Positions 40,763 through 53,734 of a DNA stretch of 64,000 nt are shown here, one piece after another (the stretch's first letter is position 1; each line of letters begins with the position of its first letter). Where the stretch lies: contig CADCXA010000041.1 of assembly GCA_902806565.1 (NCBI GenBank), positions 372,001-436,000 on the forward strand, given 5' to 3'. This DNA is from Hypoxylon rubiginosum (lineage: Eukaryota; Ascomycota; Sordariomycetes; Xylariales; Hypoxylaceae). Made by a program: the position numbers and the translations under genes. The notes below the pieces were generated by a model. It was not told the DNA's origin. It searched no databases and saw nothing but the letters and a program-made list of their open reading frames with translations.

Positions 40763-43700
40763 AATTAAAATAATAAAATAAATATAAAACGTTTATAAAA
40801 TAATAAAAATTATAATATTAAAAAAAGAATAATATAAATAATAAGTTAACTAATAATATAAAAAATTTTTAATAATTATTTTTCTTTTTTAAAAATATAT
40901 AAAATATTATAAAATAAATATAACATAAAAATATATTTATATTTAAATTATTTATTTTATAATTATAATAAAAGTTTTATATAAAAAACTATTATAAACT
41001 ATTAGATTTTTTATTAAAAAAAAATTATAATATTATTATATAATAATTAATAATATTAATATTAAAATTAATAATTTATTAAAAAATAATATATATATTA
41101 AATAAGTTATTATAATTTAAATATAAAAATAAAAAATAAAAGTTTTATTATTAAATTAAAAAATATTTATAAATATAATTAAAAAACTAAATAATAAATA
41201 ATAATAAAATATTTTTATATTAATATTAAATATAAATATAAATATTAATTTATAAATAAATTTAATATTTTATAAACTTAAAAATAAGGATTTTATATTA
41301 TAATTTATAATATAATTTAATTAATATAAAAAATATATATATTTAATAATAATTATAATTAAATATTATTATAATTATTTTTAAATAAATATTATTAACG
41401 TTTTAATAAAATAAAATAATTTAAATTATAAATAATTAATAATTTTATATATTACTTTTTAACATTTAAATAAAATAAAAATATAATAATTAATAAAATC
41501 GTTTAATAATATAAAAAATTTATTAAATCTTAATAATTATTAGTTATTATTTTATTTTAATAAAAAAAGTAAAACCAAAAAAAATATTATAATTAAAATT
41601 TTAAATAAAGCTTTTAAAAATAAAAATACTTATAAATAAATTAAGTTTATAATTATATTAAAATTTATAAAAATATATATAAATAAAATAATTATTTATT
41701 TTATAGTAAGCTTATTTAATAATAAGTTTTAAAAAATCCCTTTTAAAAAAAAACTATTTAAAAATAAATAAATATTTTAATTATAAATAAGTGTAATATA
41801 ATAAATAAAATAAATTTTAACAAGATTTATAAGTAACTTTAAAAAGTATAAAATTAATATAAAAAATATTTTAAAAGTATATTTATTATTATTTTTTACA
41901 GGGATTTTTAATAGTTTAAATTAATATAAAAGTTATTTTTATTATATTTTTTAAAACCTATAAATAAATATATTTATAATAATATATAATATATATTTAA
42001 AATAAATATAAAAAAAATATATATATATTTTATATTTATAATTACTAGTTTTAAAAGTAATTTATAAATATTATATTTTTTAATTAATAAATATAAATAT
42101 TAAATATTTAGTTTATTAGTTTATTAAATTATTTATATTATAATTAATAAATTATAAAAAATATAAATATATTAAATATAACGTTAATATAACTTAAAAA
42201 TATATTTTTAAATTATAAATATAAAGCTATTATATTATTAAATTTTATATAATATATAATAAATTTTTAAACTTGTTTTATATTTATAAAAAACCGTGGT
42301 TAAAACATATTTATATTTTTATTTAAATATATCCTTAAATATATATAAAAAAATAAAATAAATATATTTATTAAAATGTTTTAAATAATAAATAAATCAG
42401 ATTTCAAGATATTAATTTATTTATTATTTATAAAACATATATTAGTTATATTAACAGAAAATAACTATTAAATATTTAAAATAATAAATAAAATAAAATA
42501 TATTATAAAACCGTTTATATTTAATTTAAATTCGTTTATTTATTTAATAAATATAAATATTTTTATTATAATATAGTTATTAAAAGTTATATTAATATTT
42601 TTCCTTTTTATATAAAATATTTATTTTAATAAGTTAAATAAAAAGTTATTGCTTTTTTTTTTTAATAAAATCTATAAATTAAAATAAAATATATTAATAG
42701 TTTTTAATTAATTTTTTAATAAAATAAAATATATATTTATATTACTTTTTATTATTATAAAATTTAAAATATAAAGTTAAATATTATTAAAAACTTTTTT
42801 AAGTTTTATATTAAAATAAAAAACCTTTAAAAAAATAAATTTTATAGTTATATATATATAGTTATTTTAAATAATAGATTTTAATAAATTATATTTTTTA
42901 TTATTAATAAAAAAAAGTATTAATTAAAACTATAATTTTTTTATTAAATATAAATTAATATTAATTATTTTTTTAAATTTAAAAAATAAATTATATATAA
43001 ATATTATTTATTTTTAATAATAAGTTTATTATAAACTATTTTTATTTTTATCTTTTTATTATAAACATTTTTTTATTTTTATTAATTTTTAATTTATTTT
43101 TAAATATATTATAATTTTATATATATATATATTTACTTATTATTTAAATTAAAAAGAAATTATAAAATTAATTTCTATATAAATATAAATTATTAAGTTT
43201 TATAATTACATAATAATTTATAAATTAATATTATTATTTAAATTTAAATAATAATAACTTTTAAGAATTATTTATAAATTATAAAAAAATAATATTATTA
43301 TTAGTAATTTATTTATATAAAAACTAAATTTATAATATAAATATTTAAATTTATATAATAAAACTATAAATTTAAATTATATATAATATTAATATATATA
43401 TAAGTATTAATTATAATATAATTTTTTAATAATAATTAAAAAAAAAAGCTTTAATTATAAATTAAGTTTTAATAACTATTTTTTTTTAAATATACCCGCT
43501 TAATTAAATTACTATTTTTTAATGTTTATAAATATCTATTATTTATATATATAAAATTTAAATATTTTAATTAATATAATAAATAATATTATTTTTAATA
43601 TTTTTTAATTATTTAATTAAGTTTTAAGTATTAATAAAAATCCTTAATTTTTTACTAATTATTTAAACTTAATTTTTTTATTTATAATTTAAATAAAAAA

Positions 43701-46700
43701 TTATAATATATAATAAAATAAATAAAAATAAAACTTAAATTTATTTTATTTTTTAAATAAAAACAACGGATAATAAAAAATATATATATAAAAGAAAAAC
43801 AAAAATTAATAAAAAAAATTTATATTATAAATATAATTTCTATTATATTTTAAACTTATTACGATATATAAACATTAAAAAAATAAATATAATATTTTTT
43901 ATATTTATTATTTAATTTTAATTATTTTTTATATAAAAGAAATAATTTTAATAACTAATTTTTTATATAAATAAAAAATATTTAATAATAAAGTTTATTA
44001 ATAAGTTTTACTTAAAAAATAAAATCTATTTTATTAATTTTTTATATATTTTTAGTTTAAATAATTTTTTTTTTTTTTACTTTTTTTAATATATTTAATA
44101 TATAATTTAAAACAACTTATTTACTATAAATTATTTAAAATAAAAAATTAAAAAAATATAATTATAAAGCTTTTTAATAATTATAAATCTATAAATAAAT
44201 AAAAATAAAGATTTTTTAAAAAATGTATTTTTTTATAACTTAAAAACCACTTAATTTTAATTAATAAAATACGTTATTTTTTTTTTAATAACTTTATTTT
44301 TTTATAATATAATTAAATCTTTTAACGTTATAATAAATAACTATATTATTAATATTTTATTAAATACTGTTATAATATATTAATAAATATAAATTAAATA
44401 AGAAATAAAAATAAAATTAATATTAAACTTTAAATAAAAATGGTTTTTAATAAGTAATTAAACTTTTATAATTTAAAATAATTAATATAAATAATACTTT
44501 TTAAAATTTTAAATATTTTTATTATATTATATATAATATATTTTATTTAAATTATAAAAATAATTTTAATAAAAGGTTTTTATATTTATAAAAGATTAAT
44601 AATAAAATCTATATTATATAATATAAATAACTTAAAAATTATAATAATATTTATAAAACACTATTAAAAAAAAAGAAAAAGGTTTTTTTAAAATTATATA
44701 ATAATAAAATAATATATAAAGAAATATAAAATAAAAAGATTTAAAGTAATATAATATTTTAAATAAATATAAAATAATATTATAATTACTTTTAATATTA
44801 TATATAATTTATATATAAAATATAAAATAAAATTAATTAGTTTTTATATTTTTTAAATTATAAAACCTATAAATATTTAATTAATTTATTAAAATATTAT
44901 AAATATTAATTATAAAACATTTATTAGTAATATATTAATTATAAATATATTAATTTATTTAACTAACACTTATATAAATAATAAAAATATTATAAAATAT
45001 TTTTTTTTATAATATATATATATTAAAAATTAAAAAATTAAAATAAAATTAAATCACGGTATTATTAAATTTATATAAATAAAAGTTATTATATACTATT
45101 TAAGCTGGTGCTTTATATATTAATTAACCGCTTTAACTTATTTTTTAATAAAACCTTTTTTTTTTTTTTTTACTATATTTTAATATCTTATTTATTTTTA
45201 TTTATAATTATATTAAAATAATAATTTTTTATTAGAAAATAAAATATAAAAAAAACTAAAAGTTATATATTATATATATAATTTTAAAAATAAAAAATAA
45301 AATATTTATAAATTATATTATTATTAAATATAATATAATTTAATTTATAGTTTTTTATTAATTTAAAATAAAAAAATATTATTAAAATAAAACTATGTTT
45401 TTATAAAAATTATTTTTAAAATAAAAATAATTAATTATTAATTAAATTAATAATAAAAAGTTTATAAAAAAAGTTTTTATAAAAATAATAATAATTAAAT
45501 TTATTATAATTATTTTTAAAACTTAAAATAATAATAATTTTATTAATATTTATTAAATTAATTATTTTTTAAAACATTATAAAAAGTTTTTAATAAAAAT
45601 AAAAAAACTTATAAATACTAAATATATATATATAAATTATAAAAATAAAATTTATATTTTTTATAAACTTTTAATTATTATTTAAATTTATTATAATATA
45701 TTATTTAAAAATAAATATAATTTTAATAAAACTAAATTATAAAAAAATAAATTTAATATTAATATAATTTTTAGGATTTTATAAGTTTATTATATATAAA
45801 TTATAAAATTTTTATTTATAAAATAAATTATTTTTATTAAATATATATTTTTAAATAATTAATATAATATTTTTATAATTAATTTTTAATAATAAAACAT
45901 TTTAAACTTAATAATTTAAATTTAAATTAATTAAATAAAAATATATAATAATTTTTAAAAAATAAATAAATAAATTAAGTTTTTTTTATAAAAATTAAAT
46001 TAAAAAATAACTTTTATTAAATTTTAATATTAAATAATTATAATATATATATAAATTTTAAATTTATATAAAAAATATATAATAATAAAATATAACTTTT
46101 AAATATAAATGTTTTTTTATTATTTAAAATTAAATTTCGCTAAAAAAATAAATAATACATTAAGTATTTTATTTTAATATTTATTTATAAAATTAAAATA
46201 ATAAAGTTTTATTAAAAAATAAATTAAATAGTTTTTATATTATTTAATATTATATTTAGTTAAAAAAATAAAAATTATATTTAATAAATTTTATTAAAAT
46301 ATTTAAACTAATTAAATTTAATTTATTTATATAAATAAACTTATAAAAATATATTAAAAAAATAAAAATTTATATATTAAATTTAATAAATATATTTTTA
46401 ATATATATTAAATAATTAAATTAGATTTTAATAAAATATTTATAAGTTTATTATAAATTAAAAAAACTTAAAATAAAAAAAATAAAAATTTATAAAAATT
46501 AAAATTTTTTAATATATAAAACGTTAAAAAAATTATTATATAATTAATTTATAAAAAAAAAACTATATAATAAATAATATATATATAACTTTTAATTTTT
46601 ATAATTTTATTTAATTAATATATTATTAAGTTAAATTATAAAATATATATTTAAATAATAATAAAAAAGAAATTTTTATTAAAAAATAAGTTAAAATAAT

Positions 46701-46845
46701 TACTTAATATTATAATATAAAACTTTAAAAAGCGTTTTAAATAATACTTATTATTATTATAATAAATTATATAAAACACTGGTTTAAACAATATATAATA
46801 ACCTTTATTTATATAATTTTATATTTAAATAATTTTAATAGTAGC
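40763..46845. other. AT-rich stretch up to the isochore edge, no gene
   Basis: RIP-saturated to about 46,845 with no supported gene or repeat. G+C returns within a few dozen bases after that. Confidence 0.6.
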
Positions 46846-47520
46846 TTAAAGCCTGGCAGATTTTTTTTTTATTTTTTCTAAGGGAAAAAAAAGTTTTAAA
46901 GCCTCCCCCCCTCCTTTTAAACCCCTTATTTTCTCCCACCCTTTTACTTTCTTTTTAATTAACTCTTATCTTTTTTTTATAAAATATATATAAGCTAATA
47001 TATAATTAAAGTTTTACTTTCTTATTTAAACGGCAGGCTCCCATAGAAAAAAAACATAATATAATAACCCTTATAAACTTAAGTAATAAAATCTTTATCA
47101 GATAATACCATCATGATTATTACTCGATGGTGCGGCTGCGACTTATATGTTACCTAAGGTTGTCCTGTTATTGCCTAAGGTTGCTGGGCTGTTAATTTAC
47201 TGTTAAATGGCTGCACCTGCCCACCATCGCCATTGTGATTCAATGGGTTTTATATATACCTAAGGTGCTCACCTATAAATAGATTATTTCCCTCTCACTA
47301 TAAATAAGCGCCCCTCCCACCCATCAAGTATCGTGAGCTACCTTTCCATTTCATCAAGAGTCTCTCTACCACCTCGCCAACAGCTCCCTGCCAACGAAAT
47401 CACACCCCTTCCTGACAGATAATTAAACTCAGTCAGCTCTTTGCAACTCCCATCCCACACTTTTCTTACATCTCCATCCATACACCGTACTTAATTACCT
47501 ACCCACCCAAGCCAAGCAAA
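46846..47520 (+). promoter_or_regulatory. isochore boundary, promoter and 5' UTR of the first gene
   Basis: Its first 100 bp are rich in C and T but poor in G on the plus strand (CCCCCCCTCC near 46,904). Three CCTAAGG sites (47,153-47,159, 47,174-47,180, 47,259-47,265) look like a repeated factor site; the first two lie in an imperfect 21-bp duplication. Two TATA-like boxes follow (TATAAATAG near 47,274, TATAAATAA at 47,299), then a C/T-rich leader of about 190 bp to the ATG. No regulator can be named. Confidence 0.5.
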
Positions 47521-48709
47521 ATGGTTAAGATGGTGAATAGCCAGGCCGCCAAGCTTGCGGAAGCACGTAACACAATCGAGGAGCTCAAAAAAGAGAATGC
47601 GGCACTTCGACTGGAGAACAAACTCCTGCGGGCATCCCGATCAGCTTCGGCACCGATAACTCCCAAACGGTGGCCCACCATCAGTCCCAATGTCTGCAAG
47701 CCTGTCTGTTCGGAGAAGACATACGACAGACCTACTCGAGCTTCCACTATCAGAGCAGCGGAAGCTCGCAGGGAGACACGACCGGCAGAGAAAGTCAAGC
47801 GTGCGGAGGCACATTTTGGGGACGAGACATATGTATATGTCGATGGCCATTCCATAAGAAGCACCGGCCTACAGATACCAAGATTCATGTTTGGTACGCA
47901 ATCGTCCAATGCGAAACGAGAATGGTGCTGCGTACGCGCTCGATTTCTGGTTCATCCAACCACCCACATAAACGACGATAGCGACAGCCAGGAAGGGTGT
48001 GATACAACGCCTTTGGACGATACAACACTCTCTGGAGGCACGACAGCTTCCGAAGACAATGTGATTATACCCCAAGTACCTGTCCTTCGTACCTCGCAAG
48101 AGCTACATTCCGTGCTTGAGGACTCGATCTCGGTCGATCGTCTTTTCCCTGGACGAATAGTCAGGATCCGCGGCGATACCGGTTTCAAGATACTCCAAAC
48201 CGCACATCGTATCGCACAAGAGGCATTATATGATGCCGCGCGAAAATTTGTATGTATCAAATCTCCTCTTCCGTACTTGTCAAAGTTTCAAACCCTATGT
48301 TTCTCCTCTAAAGAGTTAATTACTGACTTAAATATAGTGGCCACGCATGTGGGAGCAAGTCAAAGAGGGACCGCACGTGGTCAGGCTCGGACGACTAGAA
48401 CTCGCGCAGTACGTGGGCGAGCACGGAACGCGCGTGGATCTGTCTTTATGCGGGTGCACGACTCACGCAGTTCATAATGCTCTGCTGGAACTCGTCCACC
48501 TGCGGAACCGAATCTGTCACCCCGAGGGAGACTCTTTTCAACCGGTCGGCATCGTCGACGTCCACCTAGAACACGTACAGAGGCTCCTTATAGCCTTGGG
48601 AGACGATGATCGTGCTACACGTGTGGGGTCGATGCGAGAAGATCTTTGCCGGCTGGCCTCCGAATCTTTCGAAGTGACAAGGATGCTGACTGAGTCGTCA
48701 ATGACCTAA
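47521..48709 (+). CDS. coiled-coil protein of unknown function (two exons)
   Basis: Exons 47,521-48,249 and 48,338-48,709 flank an 88-bp intron (GTATGT donor, TACTGAC branch site, ATATAG acceptor); the joined frame gives 366 residues. Residues 5-38 are a leucine-zipper-like coiled coil (IEELKKENAALRLENKLL). The middle is basic, then acidic and Ser/Thr-rich. The second exon encodes a predicted helical domain with LVHLRNRICHPEG; its R-x4-H (R299 to H304) resembles the HEPN RNase motif, which alone is weak evidence. I do not recognise the family. It is the first gene after the AT-rich block, shows no RIP stops, and its last 95 bp overlap the end of the convergent gene on the other strand. Reading straight through the intron gives a different, probably false, basic tail. 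Confidence 0.75.
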
Positions 48710-49181
48710 CCGGCAAGGATATAGACGATGCAGAGTGCGGCCTATTAGCCGAAGGATCCATTGAGGAGAAAGATGTTGTCGGCATTGTCGTGGAGGCCGG
48801 ACTGGCTTGTGAGGCCCGTAACATTGCGTCTGCCGACATCCGAAAATCAGCTCGCGAGATTTTAGACCGCGACAACGAAGCCGACTTAGGCAATGAGGCG
48901 GATGTAGATCTTGGCAGATTCCGAAGTAAAGCAGTAGTGGAACTAGGTTGTTGGCCCGAATATATGGGTGGCGAGGCACCTGGTGAGGGGCTAGTTGACG
49001 TTGAGTATATATCGGATATCGTGGTTCTGCTCGCGTTGGTTGAACCACTGGCAGTCGAAGAGTCATCAGACATTGCAGAGCGCAGCATTGCTGCCCTAGC
49101 CTCCCTGATATCGGCCCTGGAGGGCTTTCGGGCTAAGCCCGGCGCCGGGATATAAGGGGGCGGATCAGATGGAGGGTTCAT
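48615..49181 (-). CDS. Ser/Thr/Pro-rich hypothetical protein
   Basis: An unspliced 188-residue frame with a good start context (AAAATGAAC). The N-terminus is proline-rich with a PPPY motif, a known WW-domain ligand. A motif occurs twice, SRADIREARAAMLRSA and SRADFRMSADAMLRAS, separated by Ser/Thr-rich linkers, so the protein may have arisen by internal duplication. An acidic frame on the opposite strand (about 48,695-49,155) is also open but has no ATG at its start and looks like the mirror of this one. Function unknown; the gene call itself is moderate. Confidence 0.5.
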   Translation of the reverse strand: MNPPSDPPPYIPAPGLARKPSRADIREARAAMLRSAMSDDSSTASGSTNASRTTISDIYSTSTSPSPGASPPIYSGQQPSSTTALLRNLPRSTSASLPKSASLSRSKISRADFRMSADAMLRASQASPASTTMPTTSFSSMDPSANRPHSASSISLPVRSLTTQSASLSLRKIRRPAGKDLLASTPHV

Positions 49182-49679
49182 TTTCGACTCAGTGGGACTG
49201 CCGTGAGTGCGGGTGCTTCTACTTGAATTTACTTCAAAGTTAAGAATTTAAGAGTGGAAGAATGATGAAGGGTACTCGGGGTCCCCTTTAATACCGTCAT
49301 TTCCGCATCAAAGCTGAGAGCCTGATATTCCGTTGCAACCCCAGAAGCGCTCCTTGTAGCCTGCCGCTGGACTACCTTGTTGCATCTCCTATTTTAGGCC
49401 AAATGTGCACTTTATGACTCCTTCCATGATACCCCGCGTCTTTTACGCGCCAATAAGATATTAAATCGTTATCTGCTGAGCGGCAAATGAAGGTGGAATG
49501 AAACGATGGTGTGAAGCAAACTTGGGGGCCAGCGGCAAGAAGTCGTATAACATAGAAATTTCACTGACTTATCTGAATCCAGTGTTTAGTGTGAATATGT
49601 TTTCATCCTGATCTGAGAGCTCACCATCTTCCTCTGTCCCCTTGTCAAAGGGTTGTCTTTTATTCAAAGAGATGCCGGA
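49182..49679. other. intergenic, no gene seen
   Basis: Divergent spacer between the Ser/Pro-rich gene and the broken CorA-like gene. I see no RNA gene or repeat. Confidence 0.5.
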
Positions 49680-51501
49680 ATGGAGCACGCGGCAACTTTA
49701 GACTCTGAAGCGCAACCCTCGTCATCGCCACCACCACCATGGACTCCTTCCGATGTGGATCGCTCTTTCAGCGGCACTGAACTCACCATCCCTGATGATC
49801 ACGATGAGACACAAGATCTCCTCGTCCTCCAGCGGAAGAGTAAGCCGGATCATCGGCCGCCTGAAACAAAACGTCGGTATACATTTCGGTCTAAAAAGTA
49901 CAAAGAGCTGAAGTCGAACGAGAACAACTGGCAGTTCAACAAGCATGAAGTTGCTGAGGCATTCAATAGTCTCTTGGCTCAGAACCCTTTACCGCGTTGC
50001 GGCCTTGCTAAAGCCCTATTGCATCGTATCCAGCCAACATCAATCGACGAACTGTGGTGCCATCTTCACGACCCGAAGCTGGAGAGCAAAATGAAACGCC
50101 GTTTTGGTAGAAGATCGACAGGCGAGCCGATCCCCCTTATCACCTGGCTTGATACTGTCACTCTCCAAGGGAACGTTGATTATATTCAGCTTCTCTGCGA
50201 GACTCGCTTAGGGGTAGACCCCATAAACCGTACTTTTGGCCTTGCTCTGCAGTCGGGACTTTCCTCGGCTGGAATTGAAATATTGCTTTCATTTTCCAGG
50301 ACCACATCCGAGAGTATGTCAGGCGGGAAGATGCTGCTTTCGTATAGCTCCTGTTATCCTACCCCGAAGCCATGACCGTCGAGTCGTGGCGATATTGCGT
50401 TTATACCAGTTAGCTGTTTTGCTTTCGTCGAACCAATCCTTTTCCAAGTAGCACAGGTAACGCGGACGAAACGCTCGGTATATCCCAATGCCATTAGCCG
50501 TCACGTCTGAATACAAGGCTGCTGCTGGTGTACCTCTGCCTTGTTTTCCAGTACGTTTCTGGCTAGCCGTGGGTATCGTTGTTCGTTATAAATCACTTGT
50601 ATCGGTCTAAAGGGGCTTGGGAGGATACTTTGGTCGATCCATACCATTTGGTGAATGCGGCATTCAAGGCATGGTATCAGATGGTTGACGATCAGGCTTG
50701 GAAAGCACTGGACATGGCTCGCGAAGAAGAGAAGGTAAGTTTTATTGCCATCTTCACTATTGCAGAATAACTCATGGGATGCACTAGACTATCTTTAAAC
50801 GATCATCTTTGGCAGGACCAAGTGAACTAGGTCCGTTGGAAATTGACTATAGTAAGATTCATCACCGTGCCAAAGATAGGATACACCTTGTAGAGGCTCT
50901 CGACGTAGCTTTCCTATCGCTAGAATGTACCATCAACGAGCATACAGATACGAAGAGAGATGCGAATCTATATGGAAGACTGAGCACGACGAATTGCGCC
51001 ATCGAAGGGAGGCGTTTCGCTCGACTAGGCTGCGATTGTCGAGCGTTGACCAAAGGCTAAAGAATGTGATAAATCTCGTAAGTTGTTCTACTTGAGGTAC
51101 CGTTGGTGTTGTGTTATACATCATCCCATTTATTGTTTGAAAAAATGAAAACAGTAGTAACTCTATGGCAACAGGCATTCAACATCGGAACATTGTGTGA
51201 TAGCTTACTTATGCGCGAGGATAGCTACGTGATGAAGACACTAACATTCGTTGCTTTGATATTCGTACCCATCGCCACTATTGCTACAATATTCAGATTA
51301 TAGTTCTTTAGCACGGAAGAAACAAGTCTCCCTAATGGTTCTATACAACGCTCGACATATGTGACGTCACAGTCCTAGATACTATAGGTTATTGCCATCC
51401 CAGCTACGATACTACTTCTATTAGGTTGGACATTTTGGATTAAGAAGACGAAGTCATGGAGAGTGGGGCCAAGGAAGAAATCCCCTAGTAATATGGTATA
51501 A
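49680..51501 (+). pseudogene. broken ankyrin/CorA-like membrane protein gene
   Basis: From ATG 49,680 about 207 codons read well (acidic, Pro-rich start, then ankyrin-like helices ending GIEILLSF). Coding then changes frame near 50,298 and carries TAG stops at 50,345 and 50,411. Further recognisable pieces: LVDPYHLVNAAFKAW (frame from 50,579), an intron at 50,735-50,787, a conserved ELRHRREAFRSTRLRL segment in a shifted frame (about 50,980-51,077), an intron at 51,078-51,174, then DSYVMKTLTFVALIFVP, a first CorA-type membrane helix. After TAG 51,301 and two more in-frame TAGs (51,376, 51,385) a second membrane helix (VIAIPATILLLLGW) runs to TAA at 51,499. CorA-like domains of this type are common in fungal ankyrin proteins. 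All these stops are TAG, as expected from RIP of TGG or CAG codons. Confidence 0.7.
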
Positions 51502-53734
51502 AATACCTAGGCACTTACTTAGGTAGGTACTGAGGTATAAGAGGGTTTCTTTACTCGAGCATACAATGTGTTCTAGAACCCTAACCCTTATCACCTGAGT
51601 AGGGCTACGGACCTGTTGGTCACTTATAGGGCTTAGATAGGAGTCACGAGATCCTCATGGCCCGAATAGGGGGCTAAGGGGCCTGGATTGGGGTTGCGTA
51701 CTTGTTGGTATTAAGGAAGGGATAAGCTTGGGAGCTAGGCCTCTTGGTGTAGAGGTAGCCCCTACCTAGGTAGGTTCATGGCTATTCGTGCAACAACATA
51801 GTTGTTTCCTTATTGCATGGTTGGCTTCGTGACAGACACGGAAGTTGCATTATGAGATTAGATTTATTCCAGTACATCTCTAAATCAAAAATCGTTCATA
51901 GATCATATTATGGTGAGAAGAAAATGCCTAATAGATAAATACAACGCGCGAAAAATGTACAAAAAGGATAGTTTTTTAGCCTAGGGTTCGTACGATGAAT
52001 TATTTTTGCAAAGTAAAAAATCTTTTACCCGTCAAGCTAGGTGATACATTAATGAGCGTACCTGAGGCTTTGTTGGGGCTTTTGTGGATAAATGAAGCTA
52101 TTCGCAATATTCTGGTTGCTTATTTTATCTACCTAGGTACCTAGGTACTTGTATGTAAGATTCTAGGAAGGTACCTTCTACCCCGATATATTAAATTTAC
52201 TACTATCAGACTGACGAGGATATACCTCGATATTCACACTGCGGACCCGCTTAACTCATCCATGTTCACAGAATTGGCGGGTGGAACCCAACCTAACCTC
52301 TCTTCCTTAGGACTATTAGATGATGCCGTTGGGACTGTTTTAAAACTCGTAGCTTTGTCCATGTGCTCCTTTACGTTTCCTATGGTAACTACGTTATACT
52401 CTTCTATTAGAGAGACGTCGCCGTCGCCGCCGTTGTTACTGTGGTCTGCTGCCGCTCTTGTTAGAAGAGTTACCGGTTGCGGTACTTGGTTAGACGTTAC
52501 GTAATTATCAAAAGCAGACGAATATAGACATGTTACGTTTGCTCTAAGAAGGTAGAAAAGACGTAATTCTACACTACAAACAACGTCCTCTCGCGGCAAC
52601 GTAATAGTCGAGTTGCTAGCTGGTCCAAACGCGCTCTACGAACGCTCCGTAAAGAGTATCGCACGTTATTTGCTATCCTGATTCGAATTACAGCTAAACT
52701 TGGGTAACCACCATAATAAACGCGAGACTACAATTTAGTGTATGCCGTTGAAGTATTCCCGCCTTCTGTTATTTCGTTTTCGTCCGCTGGATAATTGTTT
52801 CTGGCACGTCTTTAGCACATCGCTATGACGAGCTTCGTTATGAAAAGGCATAACTTACGTCTTCAGATTCTTAGGCATGTTTACGTGTTAACGTTATTCC
52901 TTTGTATTGTACTAATATAGTTGTCTTTTGTTGTATAACGTTAGACGGAGCTATACGTATACGTCAAACATCAACAGGGCCGTCAAACGTTGACAACGTT
53001 ATTCACTACTACGTGTGTACAACGGCATCTGTTGCTTGAAATAATGAATAGGCAACAATGCCGGTCTTTTTATAAGTCAGGGCCAAGGGAACTGACGCTG
53101 ATATCTGAATCGACGCGATCTGGCGTAGTCGTAGCCCTATACGTAAATGTAGATTGACCATGATGGCGATTCTCGACACGGGTTCCTGCCAGTTTCGAAT
53201 AGTTATAATAAGGCGAGTAGGACCAGGATCCTCGCAAGTGTGGCCAAAGAGGTATCAAAACAGGCGACCATGACCAAAGTGATTTCAAAATAGGCGACTG
53301 TGGCCACATTCATATCGAAACAGGCGGCCAAGACCGACTTGACTTACCTAATAGTTGCCTTGAAATGTGATTTTAGCCCCCCTTTTTCGAATTTACAAGC
53401 TAGTGGGCGCTCCCCTTTCGTAACTTGCACACAAAATTTTCGATACCAAGTTCAAGGTGCAAGAACCGTATCTTTCCCATCTCTTCACATATTCCTCACC
53501 AAGAGGTCATATTTCACTATTTCACATTGCCCAGGACTCCACGAGCACCGAATAGTCAGCCAGAGTTCTCTTATTATCAAGTTCTATACAATCTACCGCG
53601 CATGCTTCACTTAGTCCTGATCTACAATCTAAACCGAATTCGACACATCTTCGTAAACTCCCTAAACCTCTCCTTCAAAACCTCTCCACCTCCCCACCTT
53701 TTCTCTCCTTTTAAACCTCTCTCTCTACCTTACA
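51502..53734. other. gene-poor 2.2 kb, possibly a partly RIPed relic
   Basis: Contains clusters of CCTAGG/TAGGTA motifs (about 51,505-51,530, 51,765-51,775, 52,130-52,150), two tandem CCCTAA units near 51,578 and the 30-bp tandem repeat below. From about 52,480 to 53,050 the sequence is rich in TACG and TTA words, as in mild RIP. A minus-strand frame at 52,234-52,599 has no ATG start and no recognisable domain. Confidence 0.4.
53241..53335. repeat. 30-bp tandem repeat, about 3 copies
   Basis: Units start at 53,241, 53,271 and 53,301 (TGGCCAAAG, TGACCAAAG, TGGCCACAT), each ending near ACAGGCG or its variant. The period is exactly 30. Confidence 0.75.

Noticed and set aside
46849..47042. Possible short inverted-repeat element (AGCCTGGCAG facing GGCAGGCT)
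   Set aside because: Match is under 10 bp with mismatches and there is no target duplication.
48790..49155. 121-codon plus-strand frame opposite the Ser/Pro-rich gene
   Set aside because: No ATG at its start, acidic mirror composition of the minus-strand frame; kept only as an uncertainty.
51576..51590. Interstitial telomere-like CCCTAA repeats
   Set aside because: Only two units; too short to mean a telomere or fusion.
52234..52599. 121-codon minus-strand frame
   Set aside because: Starts at TTG, no ATG, no recognisable motif; region looks partly RIPed.
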